This document shows, one piece after another, positions 8,724 through 19,200 of a stretch of 59,401 nucleotides of DNA. This stretch comes from Capnocytophaga sp. oral taxon 863 str. F0517 (GTDB taxonomy: Bacteria; Bacteroidota; Bacteroidia; Flavobacteriales; Flavobacteriaceae). The stretch spans positions 1 to 59,401 of the forward strand of contig NZ_KE992182.1 in assembly GCF_000466425.1 (NCBI RefSeq), in the 5' to 3' direction. Numbering within the stretch: the first letter of the stretch is position 1; every line of letters starts with the position of its first letter. The notes under the pieces were generated by a model. That model was not told where the DNA came from and did no database searches. It worked only from the letters and a program-made list of their open reading frames with translations. The position numbers and the translations under genes were made by a program.

Positions 8724-9701
8724 ATGAGAACAATACAATTCAGAGAAGCCGTATGTGAGGCGATGAGTGAGGAGATGCGTCGTGATCCCTCTATTTACCT
8801 AATGGGAGAGGAAGTAGCCGAGTACAACGGTGCTTACAAGGCTTCCAAAGGCATGCTGGACGAGTTTGGTCCTAAGCGTATTATAGATACTCCTATTGCA
8901 GAGAGTGGATTCTCTGGTATTGGAGTGGGTTCGGCTATGAATGGCTGCCGTCCTATCATTGAGTTTATGACCTTCAACTTCTCTTTGGTGGCCATGGACC
9001 AGATTATCTCCAATGCGGCTAAGATGCGCCAAATGTCCGGTGGACAGATCAATATTCCAATCGTATTCCGTGGACCTACTGCCTCAGCAGGGCAATTGGG
9101 AGCAACCCACTCTCAGGCTTTTGAGAACTGGTTTGCCAACTGTCCAGGTCTTAAGGTGGTAGTACCTTCTACTCCTTACGATGCCAAGGGATTGCTCAAA
9201 TCAGCTATCCGTGACAACGATCCAGTTATCTTTATGGAATCTGAACAGATGTATGGCGACAAAGGCGAAGTACCTGAAGAGGAATACACCATTCCACTAG
9301 GAGTAGCCGATATCAAGCGTGCTGGTAAGGATGTAACTATCGTTTCTTTCGGAAAGATTATCAAAGAAGCTCTTGCAGCTGCTGAAACTCTTGCCAAAGA
9401 AGGGATAGAGTGTGAGATCATCGATATTCGTACTGTTCGCCCTATGGACTGGGAAGCTATCTTTACTTCAGTGAAGAAAACCAATCGCTTGGTGATCCTC
9501 GAAGAAGCTTGGCCTTTTGGTTCTGTATCTTCTGAAATCACTTACCAAGTACAAGAACATATCTTCGACTACTTAGATGCGCCTATCCAACGTATCACCA
9601 CTGCCGATACTCCTGCGCCTTACTCTCCAGCCCTCCTACAAGAGTGGTTGCCCAACGCTCAGGATGTGATCAATGCCGTGAAGAAAGTACTCTATAAATA
9701 G
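8724..9701 (+). CDS. pdhB: Pyruvate dehydrogenase E1 component, beta subunit
   Basis: The 325-residue product matches the beta subunit of the alpha2beta2 E1 enzyme, with which ThDP-dependent decarboxylation of pyruvate begins. Landmarks are MRTIQFREAVCEAMSEEMRRD, GEEVAEYNGAYKASKGM, DTPIAESGFSGIGVGSAMNG, the central GATHSQAFENWFA and the C-terminal RTVRPMDWEAI and RITTADTPAPYSPALL. The length is typical. The alpha subunit and the E2 gene are not in this window, so the complex is encoded at dispersed loci, which is common in flavobacteria. A complete promoter lies upstream and a perfect AT-rich hairpin follows the stop, so it is probably a single-gene transcript. Confidence 0.95.
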   Translation: MRTIQFREAVCEAMSEEMRRDPSIYLMGEEVAEYNGAYKASKGMLDEFGPKRIIDTPIAESGFSGIGVGSAMNGCRPIIEFMTFNFSLVAMDQIISNAAKMRQMSGGQINIPIVFRGPTASAGQLGATHSQAFENWFANCPGLKVVVPSTPYDAKGLLKSAIRDNDPVIFMESEQMYGDKGEVPEEEYTIPLGVADIKRAGKDVTIVSFGKIIKEALAAAETLAKEGIECEIIDIRTVRPMDWEAIFTSVKKTNRLVILEEAWPFGSVSSEITYQVQEHIFDYLDAPIQRITTADTPAPYSPALLQEWLPNAQDVINAVKKVLYK

Positions 9702-9740
9702 TGAACGATTAGTGACGAGTGACTAACCATTAGTGACTAA

Positions 9741-9788
9741 TAAAAAGATAAAAAGTAAAAGTTTTACCTTTTACTTTTTATCTTTTTA
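9741..9788 (+). terminator. Perfect 20-bp AT-rich hairpin after pdhB
   Basis: TAAAAAGATAAAAAGTAAAA (9741-9760) is matched exactly by its reverse complement at 9769-9788 around an 8-nt loop. It lies 40 bp after the pdhB stop and its 3' arm is T-rich. It can act in either direction. Confidence 0.7.
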
Positions 9789-9795
9789 TTTGATA

Positions 9796-9833
9796 CCTAT
9801 GCCTTTATTCTTTTAACTATTGATTTGCGCCAT
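9796..9833. repeat. Solo right end of the palindromic element
   Basis: The stretch ending TTTTAACTATTGATTTGCGC nearly repeats the right end of the full element that follows (about 10095-10140). It lies 16 bp before the left end of that element. It is a remnant of a second element or the product of a deletion between neighbouring copies. Confidence 0.65.
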
Positions 9834-9850
9834 TAGTCATTGACTACTAA

Positions 9851-10140
9851 TGCGAATCAATAGTTAAAATAATACACTTTACACAGTAATCCATTGATAT
9901 TCAGAATATTTTTTTCTACATCCCCCTAGCCCCCCTCAAGGGGGGAATCACAGAGTGGTATCAAGTAGAATATTGAACAATCACACTTAAATATGCTGAA
10001 TATCAGCATGATAGTTCAGCGGTGTCCTATTCCCCCCTTGAGGGGGGCTAGGGGGATGTAAATGGAAAATATTAATAATGAGTTATTTGCAACTTGTTTA
10101 TATACCCGCATCTTTATTCTTTTAACTATTGATTTGCGCC
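9851..10140. repeat. Near-palindromic mobile-like repeat, copy 1 (core inverted relative to copies 2 and 3)
   Basis: The ends are inverted repeats (TGCGAATCAATAGTTAAAA at the left; the complement of GCGCAAATCAATAGTTAAAA at the right). Inside are two perfect 31-bp inverted repeats at 9918-9948 and 10029-10059, each holding a CCCCCC-TCAA-GGGGGG hairpin. They flank an 80-bp core (9949-10028) with an internal palindrome (ATGCTGA...TCAGCAT). The outer arms differ from each other, so orientation can be read: left arm A, right arm B. There is no coding potential and no transposase. The design resembles REP/BIME pairs or a MITE. This element and the flanking repeats fill the 574-bp gap between pdhB and the adhesin gene. 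Confidence 0.9.
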
Positions 10141-10181
10141 ATTAACCATTGATCATTGATCATTAACCATTGACCATTGTT
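10140..10181. repeat. Six heptamer units of CATTRAY type
   Basis: Reads CATTAAC, CATTGAT, CATTGAT, CATTAAC, CATTGAC, CATTGTT with no gaps, directly abutting the right end of element copy 1. Confidence 0.85.
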
Positions 10182-10215
10182 GTTAATAACTTTTGATAAA
10201 ATCCATTTTAGGGGC

Positions 10216-10246
10216 TTGACTTTAAGAAAAAAATAGTTTAATTTTG
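10216..10246 (+). promoter_or_regulatory. Promoter of the giant adhesin gene
   Basis: TTG at 10216-10218 and TAATTTTG at 10239-10246 are 20 bp apart. Transcription would start near 10252, which places the ATG at 10276 about 24 nt into the message. It excludes the upstream TTG at 10252 as a start. Confidence 0.75.
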
Positions 10247-10275
10247 CGCACTTGAAAATCCTAAGAGATTCTAAG

Positions 10276-13200
10276 ATGATAAAAAGTATCCAACAATGGC
10301 AAAAAGTCTGGGGGCACCTAATATGGTGCGCCTGGGCTCTTGTATTTTCTTCTGTAGCCTATGGGCAAAGTCCAGGCTGTGGGAGTATGCCTTCTGAGGG
10401 TTTCGGCGGTGCCGGAGTGACAGAGAAGCGCATTAATAATTTGAACGTAACTCGTACCATATATGGTACGCAGGTTTTTAGCTCCGCAGGAAAGGTCAAA
10501 TATTGTAGTGACCAACCTAACTCTCCGGCTGGAATGGTCTTTATGGGGAATGATCTAGGGGCTAATAGTACCGGTACTCCGGTACAAGGAGCGACTTCGG
10601 TCAAGTATACTTTTGACCAACCGGTGGCTAGTGCCGAAATCTACCTTATAGGTTTCGGAGGGAGTAACCCTGGAGGGAAACTCGACCAGGTGGTCTTTGC
10701 GACCAATGCAGGAGCGGGCTTTACCCTAAGCAAGACTTATGATTGTAATAATATCGTGAGCTTGCTGCCCAATGGAGCACAAGCAGGGAACGATATGAAG
10801 ATTACCGATGCGGCTATCAAAATTACTGGAAATAAGCCCTTTACGGAGCTGACCATACGAGTATCGGCGACCGATCAGTCGGGTTTCTTCATGGAGCTGT
10901 GCCCGGATTTGCGAAGGGTAGCTAATATAGTTGTATATAATGTATTACAGAGCCAACAGGTATGTGTAGGTACTACTCCTGTCTTCAAAGGGAAGTTAGG
11001 AATAGACTCAGCTTATACCGGAGGTATCGAGACCTACCAGCTTCAAGTGAAAAAGAATGGTTCCAGTACTTGGGAGAATGTACCAGGAATGCGCTATTCA
11101 GGGACGAATTTAGGGGAGAAGACCTTTACCCCGTCCCAACTTTCTGCAGCCACTTATCACGATGCTAAGGTAAGGGTGGCCTATACCTATACTTACCCAA
11201 CGAAGTTTACCGGAACGGCTACTGCTTATTCTCAGGAGGTAGACCTGAAGATCAATCAGGCAGAGATCACCTCCGTGACACTCAGCCCTACTTCCTTCAA
11301 CCGAGGTACGCCAACCAATGTAACCTATACGATACAAGGTACCCCTAATGCTGAAATCCGTTATGAGGTAGATGGAACCGCCAAGACGGCTACCCTCAAT
11401 GCTAGCGGACACTATAGCGAAAGCAAGACCGTTACCGACGATACCTATCTGAAGGTAACAGAGGTCAAAATAGGAGCTTGTACCCAAGTGATTAGTCAGA
11501 GCCAAACTCTTAGAGCAACTGCCCCTCTTACGCCTTCTTCTCTTGTAGCCGACCTACAACTCACCCAACTTATTGGCTGTGGTACAGGTGTTAATGCTGA
11601 TAAGGCAGAGGTAACCGCTAAGGTAGAAGGTACCGGCTACCAATTCGACTTTGGTACCGGTTGGCAGACCTCTAACAAGGGCTGGCTTACCGCAGGCAAT
11701 CATACCGTACGTATCAAGCAAGGCAGTAATGTACTTACCAAGACCATTACCGTTCCTGCCAAGCCTGCTACCCCTACCTTTACCCCTCAGATAGAGCCTA
11801 CTGCTACAGCGGCTAATGTATATCTGCTGAACAACCAACCTACTTACCAATATAGCTATACCTATAATGGGGAGACCTCCAATTCTTTCTTTATCCGTAA
11901 CATGCCAGAGGGGGCTAACACGGTACAGGTGAATTATACTGCTCCTTCTTTGGAAGAAGAGCTTATCTTCTATGATGATTTTGGTAAATATGAAGGTGGA
12001 GCAGCTAAAGGAGTTAGTAGTCCTTATGCCAATCCAAATGTGTACTTTGCCCCCTTGGATGGCTCTGGCAAGCAGTATCTCAATAATGGGAGTGGTGCAG
12101 CTCGTACCAGTGATTTTGGTTTAGATGCCTGCTATACTGTAGCCAGTGTAAGTAGACCAGGAGTGATTGATTATACAAATGCTTTGTTGGATCCTCCTCA
12201 TTATTGGCGCTATCCTAATGATAAGGATGGTGATCCGAATGGACGGGTACTCTGTTATAATTCTGTAGTAGACAATCCTCGGGCGGTAATCTACAAACGA
12301 AAAGCAACAGTACGTCCTCATACACAAGTGAATTTTTCTGCTTATGTATACAACACTATTGCTCATAATAATACAGGTGGACTTGGGGCAAATTGGGTAA
12401 TGCCTATGCAGCTTCAGGTATTTGCTACTGAAGCAGATGCCGATGCGGGCACCGCTCCTTTGTTCACCTCTTATCAGTTTAATATACCTAGATGTACCAG
12501 TCGTGATGACTGGCACCCTATGAAGGTTACTGGTTATACAGGAAGCCATACCGAGCTTTTCTTCGTAGTGCGTATGTTACCTGGTGGAGGGAATGATGTA
12601 GCTGTGGATAATATAAGGGTAAGCCAACCTGTGGCCAACTGTGCTAATACACTTCCTGTAACGGTGAATGTCCCAGCTTCCTCTGTGAAGCTCAGTGGTA
12701 CTTACGACTGTACCACCCAAAGCGGTAAGATAGAGATCACAGGGCTACCCGCAGGCTATACCTATAGCTTGGACGGGGGTACCTTCCAGTCCTCCGGTAC
12801 TTTTAATAATGTATCGATAGGTACTCATACCCTTACCTATAAAAAAGGTAATCCTAATATTATCTTTAAGGAAGACTTCCGCTCAGGAGAGCCTTATTTG
12901 CTGCCGACCGATGTGGTACCACCACCTTTTGTAGGGCGAGACCACCTGATCGGTTATCCGGCCGATATCTTACCAGAAGGGCATTATCAAGTAGCGAATA
13001 AGCAGAACCTGACTAAAAACCAAAATTGGGGATGGATAAGTCCTCAAGACCATACGGGCTTGGGTGCCCAGGGACGCTATTTGGCGATTAACCATGGGGC
13101 TAATGCTAATCAGGTTTTCTATAAAAAGACTCTAAAGGTAGCCAAGAACAAGGCCGTTACCTTAAGGTACTATGGCTATAACCTGAATCCAGATAATCAT

Positions 13201-16200
13201 CCTTATAATGCCAATATACGTACAGTCTTTGTAGACAAAGCCAGTGGAGCGGAGATTCCGGCTTCTGTCAAAGTAGAAGAAATAAAAAATCGTGCTCATG
13301 ATAACGACTGGACGGAGGTAACTCATACCTTTAATCCAGGAGAGGCCACTGAATTGGAATTACGCTTTACTAATACTAATAATTCAGAAGGAAGTAATGA
13401 CTTCGTTATCGATGATATCTTAGTAACCCAGTCCGATGAGATTACCGAGACGGTAGAGATAACCAATCCTACCATGGCACCGATTCTCACCAATCAAAGG
13501 GTCTGTACAGGCACTAAGGTATCGGAAGTATTCTCCGGTTATAATAACTTAAAATGGTATACCACCGCTGCTATGGGAGGTACGGCTTTGGCTGCTACTG
13601 ATGTGCTAACGGCTCGTACCTACTATATCTCCCAGGTGGAGAATGGTTGTGAGAGTCCGCGTACCCAAGTGACCATCACCCTTAGCGCTGCGGTGGCGCC
13701 CCCTACACTAACCACTCCACAAGAGTTCTGCGTGGGGGAAGGCAAGAAGCTCTCCGATATAGCTGCCAATAACTATGTATGGTATGATGCCGCCACCGGA
13801 GGCAATCCACTTTCGGCAGAGACACTCTTGGAAACCAAGTCTTACTATGTGGCAGCGACCAATGCCGATGGTTGTGAAAGTATAACCCGCCAGGAGATCA
13901 GGGTGACACTGAAGAACAAGCCTACCCTTACCTATATAGGAGTATCGCCCACCATCTTGAATCCAGGAGCTAATACCCTTACCTATACCATCAAGGGTAC
14001 TCCGGGGGCAAAAGCTACCTATACCTTTGATGGGGGAGCGCCCGAAGAGTTGACCCTCAATGCTATGGGAGTGGCTACCGTAACCAAGACAGGGGTAAGC
14101 CATGCGGTAGTTTTGGATGTTACTAAGTTGGAGAAGGCTGGCCTATGCGACCTCACAGGCATCCACTACAAGGCGGAGGTGACCACCACAGCGGCTGCCG
14201 CGGCCGGGGCTACTTGTAGCCAACACCCGACCCCTCAGTTCCCTACCCAAGCCCTTGCCAAAGCAACCATGAATGGCATAGAGGTAACCCGTCGCATCAT
14301 AGGAACCGAGCGTTATGAGTTTGTACCTGTAATGAATGATCCTCTAAATGGATTTTGCTATAATCCTGTATTATATGGTCATCCGGCTATGAATAAGAGA
14401 GAAGAAGGACGTGCGGCTCAAAAGATTATTTATACCTTTGACAAACCCATTACTCAGGTACAGGTGTGGGAATCAGGAATGATAAGAGACCCAGCGGATG
14501 GAGATGGAGTGAAAATTTCAGTAAATTGCGGAGGTACCTTAACTACTTCTATTACTAATTGTGAAAATAGAAATAATTGGGGCCTGACATTTGATGAAGA
14601 CGGAGAGAGAGCATGGGTTCCACAAATGCTGGAATTCACCCAAGGGGCTGTATTGGTTACTTCCTCAAAGCCCTTTACAGAGCTTGTATTGAAGGTACGC
14701 AATAATATAGGAAGAAGCCTTTATGGCTATACCGTAGAGCTTTGTCCACTATCGTTGCGCCCCGCTGCGATTGATATCTCAGCGCAGCCCCAAGCCCTTA
14801 GTGCTTGTGTCGGCCAGGCGGGTGAGACCCTCTCGGCTACGGCACAGCTTACAGGAGCTACCACAGGTGACCTAAGCTATGTTTGGCAACAGTCCGAGAC
14901 ACCTATGCTCGAAAGCAGTTGGACAACTGCGGTGGCTGCTTCGGGAGTAAGTGGTACCATTCCTGCGACAGGGGGTACAGCGACCCTGACCCTTAATGAT
15001 ATCAAGGCAGCGGATCACCAGCGCTACTACCGCGTACGCTTTAGCTATGGCGATACTTGCGGTGCCGATGTAGAACAATATTCTCGTGTGGCTCAGCTAA
15101 CGGTTAATACAGTAGCTGTACCCGTGGTGGACAACACTCAGGTGGCTTGTCCGACCCAGGCGCCTACAACCTTCGACCTCTCGGGCTTGGTGACCCCAGC
15201 GGCAGGACATACCCTCAAGTGGTATGAGGCCTTTGCAGGGGGTACCGCCTTAGCTGCTGCACCACAAGTACAGCGACAAGTGACCCAGCCAACTACCTAT
15301 ACCTATTATGTAAGTCAGGTGAATGCCACAGGATGCGAATCACCTCGTACTCAGGTGACTTACAAGGTAGCTATAGGAGACCAACGCCCTGTGATTACAT
15401 TGCCAGCTACCGACTTAGCGCTGAACTGTGAGGATACTAATATTGATACTCAAGTGAATGCTTGGTTGGCAACCGCACAGGCCTCCACTCCTTGTGGAGA
15501 AGTGAGCCTCACTAACAACTTTGCAGCTGTACGCCCTGGCAACCTCTGTAATACAGATCAAATAGAGGTAACCTTTACCACTACTGACCTTTTCGGTGGC
15601 AAGGTGACCGCTACCAAGGCTATTAAGCTGGTACATCTCAATACTCAGGACGATACCGCTACCATAGCCCGCAATACGGGAGGCACTATCAATGTCCTTG
15701 CAAACGACCGTATCAATGGAGGATTGGCACAACATCCGACCAATGTGGTGGTGACCCTTACTGATCCAGCAGGTACAGGAGCTACCCTAACTCCTGATGG
15801 CAAGATTCAGATCCCAGGAGGCACCCTCGCTGCTAATACCTATCCTATAAGGTATACCGTATGCGATGCCGCTCATGCCGCTATCTGTAAGACGCATACC
15901 CTTACTCTTACGGTAACCGATAATAACTTGGTAGCTACCAATGATGATAGCAACGATGTCCTTATACGCAGCACCACAGTCGATCAATATGTACGAGTGG
16001 GAGGTGCCGCACTGAATATCTTGGCCAATGATCTCTTGGGCAGTGCAGCCCCTACTTTGGCACAGGTAGAGATACAGCCTACCAATACCCTAACCGGCCT
16101 AAGTATCAATAGAACCACAGCAGAGGTGAAAGTGGCAGCGGGTACTGCTGCGGGTACTTACCAGCTCAAGTACAAGCTCAAGGAAAAAGGTACTGAAAAC

Positions 16201-19200
16201 CTTTCTAATGAGGCGACCATCACCGTGGTGGTTACAAGTGAGGTAAGCCTGCTTGAGCGTACTCCAACCTATAGTGGCCAACCTTCCAAGACGGCCATCC
16301 CTACCGAGGCAGGTAATGCACTGACCCCTGTACGTATCCCAGGCAACCCTGCTGTACCAGCGATCACCGAGGTGGTAATAAGGGATATTGTCCCAGCCAC
16401 TCCACGTCCAGGCTCTTCCGTAGTGCCTAAGATAGATCCTGCCACTGGCAAGGTGCTTATCCCACAAGGAACGCCAGCGGGTGACTATACTATTAAATAT
16501 AAGGTATGCGATAAGGCCAATCCACAAAGTTGCAGTGGGGAAATCACCGCAACCGTGAAGGTAACTGCGGGTATTCTCTTGGCGGAGGCCGACCTCTCCA
16601 ATACAGAAATCCGCTATGCCACTACCGAGCAAGTGGTACAGAAGGATGGTGCGAACCTCAACCTCTTGGCCAACGATAAGCTTGATGGGGTAGCCCCCAC
16701 GCTCGCACAGGTGAGCCTTACCGCTACCCATAACGAAGAAAAAGTTACGATAGATCCAGCTACAGCGACTGTCAAGGTAGCTGCTGGTACTACAGCAGGA
16801 GTATACACCCTCCGATATACGCTGACCGAACAAGGCCAAACTACTGCTTCCAACGAAGTGGAGGTGAAGGTCGTAGTCAAGAACAACTTAGAGGTGAATC
16901 CAATCACCATCCCAGCATCCAATACCCCTTCTACCCGAGGTAGAGATAAGGAATTGGGCAATATACTCAATGGGGTGAAGATCAATGACGAGCAACCTAC
17001 GCTCGACAAGGTAATGATCACAGTACCTACTCCAGCCACACCTAAGAGAGCAGGAGCAGCCGTACCTTATATAGATCCGCTTACCGGTAAGGTCATCCTC
17101 CCACCAGCAGTGCCCGATGGTACCTATAACCTTACCTACCAAGTATGTGATGCCGCTCAGGGTGAAGCCCAGCATTGTAAGACACAAACCCTTGCCGTAG
17201 TGGTGGACAAAAATACGATCGAAGCCCAAGAAGATGACTATACCAATGCTGTTTATACAGTACCTTTCTCTGCCACAGAAGCTCGTATTATAGGTGATGG
17301 AGCTCCAGTGAGTGTCTTGGACAACGATACCTTGGCAGGGCTCTCAGTGACCCCATCCCAGGTGGAAATAGTAGAGGTGACAGGAGATGGTCAAGTTCAT
17401 ATTGATAGAAACACAGGCTACATCACTGTAGGAGCCAATGCGAGTATAGGGGAACATACTTTGACCTATAAGATTAAGGAAAAAGGTACCGACAACCTCT
17501 CTCAGGCTGCTACTGTAAAAGTAGTGGTGGATACTGACAATAAGCTGGAAGGGCTTTCTCATTATGAGGTGAGCAGTAAGAAGCCTACTGATAATAGTAC
17601 TAAGGTAATAGGTAATATCTTTACCTTAGGGCAGGTGAAGTACAATGGAGTGCTACAGACCGCTCCAGGCCAGCTCACAATAACGAACATTCCTTCCTAT
17701 GGGGTTCCTGCTTCACTCACTATAGATGAGACAACAGGAGAGATCAAGACCACTAAAGATACGCCTGATCGTACTTATTGGCTTTCTTATATGCTTTGTG
17801 ATCAAGCAACACCGCAGCTTTGCAAGGATGTTCGAGCGGTTGTACGTATAGGTTTAGAAGAATTCAAGGCGAATGATGATAGTCAGGACAACACTTTCCT
17901 TCCAGTAACGGTTTCCAATACCGCTACAGTAGTGAAGAAGGATGGTACGAATGCAGCGAACATCTTGGACAACGACAAGCTTGGGGATATGGTAGGACTC
18001 AATACCAACCAAGTAACCATCCTAACTACAGCTACTTCGCCCTACCTCTCTACCGATAATAGTGGTAAGGTCACCGTGGCAGCCAACACACCAGCAGGCT
18101 TGCACAGATTTAAGTACAAGCTCTTGGATAAGATAAACTTGGGTAACGAGACGGATGAAGCCACCGTTACCATAGCCGTGAAGAACAATATGGTGGTAGG
18201 AGTCCCTACCCTAAGTCCCGCCAAGCCTGCGGTAGATAATACGCCAAGGGAAATAGGTGATGTACTGGAACCAACGACCATCAATGGCCAACGACCCAAT
18301 GCTGGGGAAGTTACCATTAACGTAGTTACCCCTGCGCTTCCTACTCCTCAAAGCCCTGCGGTACCTTATATAGATACAACAACCGGTAAGATACTCGTGC
18401 CTAAGGGAACTCCGATAGGTTCGTACCCTATTACTTATGAGATTTGTGACCAGGTAAATATAGAGGCACGTACTTGTAAGCGACAGACGGTAACTATAAA
18501 TGTAGCACCTAATGATATAGAAGCGAAGGACGACCGACAAAGCAGCTCTCCCGATGTCCCTTACAAGGTACAGAAGAGCAGCGTACCTACCGAGCTTAGA
18601 GACAGTGGCAATGCGATTGTCAATGTGTTGGATAATGATGTCTTAGGTACTCGTACAGGCTTCTTGGATACCGATATAGTAGAGATAGAAGCCCTTCCGG
18701 ATCCTTCCAATATCAAGGTAGATGTGACCACCGGTCGGGTACTCATCCCCGCCAATACCCCAGCTGGAGAATACAATATTAGCTATCGTATCAAGGAAAG
18801 AGGAAACACAGCCTCCCCAGTAGGCCATGTCTTTGTAGCGGTGACCAATAGGATAGAGGTGGAAACGCCTGTCTTCCGTGGAAAAGCAGCTACCGGAACG
18901 ACCCCTGCTGAAATAGGCAATGTGATAGATAAGGTGAAGCTCAATGGTACTCCAGCCCAAAGTGCAGACTTGGTTCCTATAACAATCGTAACCCCTGCCT
19001 CCCCACAAGCGGGAGGTACCCAGGCGCCAACCATTGAGCCAAATGGTAAGGTATTGGTGCCCCAGGGTACAGCTCCAGGTACTTATACCATTGTCTATAA
19101 GCTATGTGACCACCCAAGTCCGCAATCACAGACCTGCCAAGATATCACCACAACGATAGAGGTAACCCCTTCCAATCTACAGCTCAATCCCGATAATACC

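Noticed and set aside
9918-10059. G/C-rich hairpins read as simple transcription terminators
   Set aside because: They lack T-tracts, occur as inverted pairs with conserved flanks, and recur with distinguishable arms, so a repeat element explains them better. Termination as a side effect is not excluded.
16099-16839. Open frame of 246 codons on the minus strand within the adhesin
   Set aside because: Shadow of a repetitive coding strand with no signal, family match or promoter; many such frames lie opposite the adhesin.
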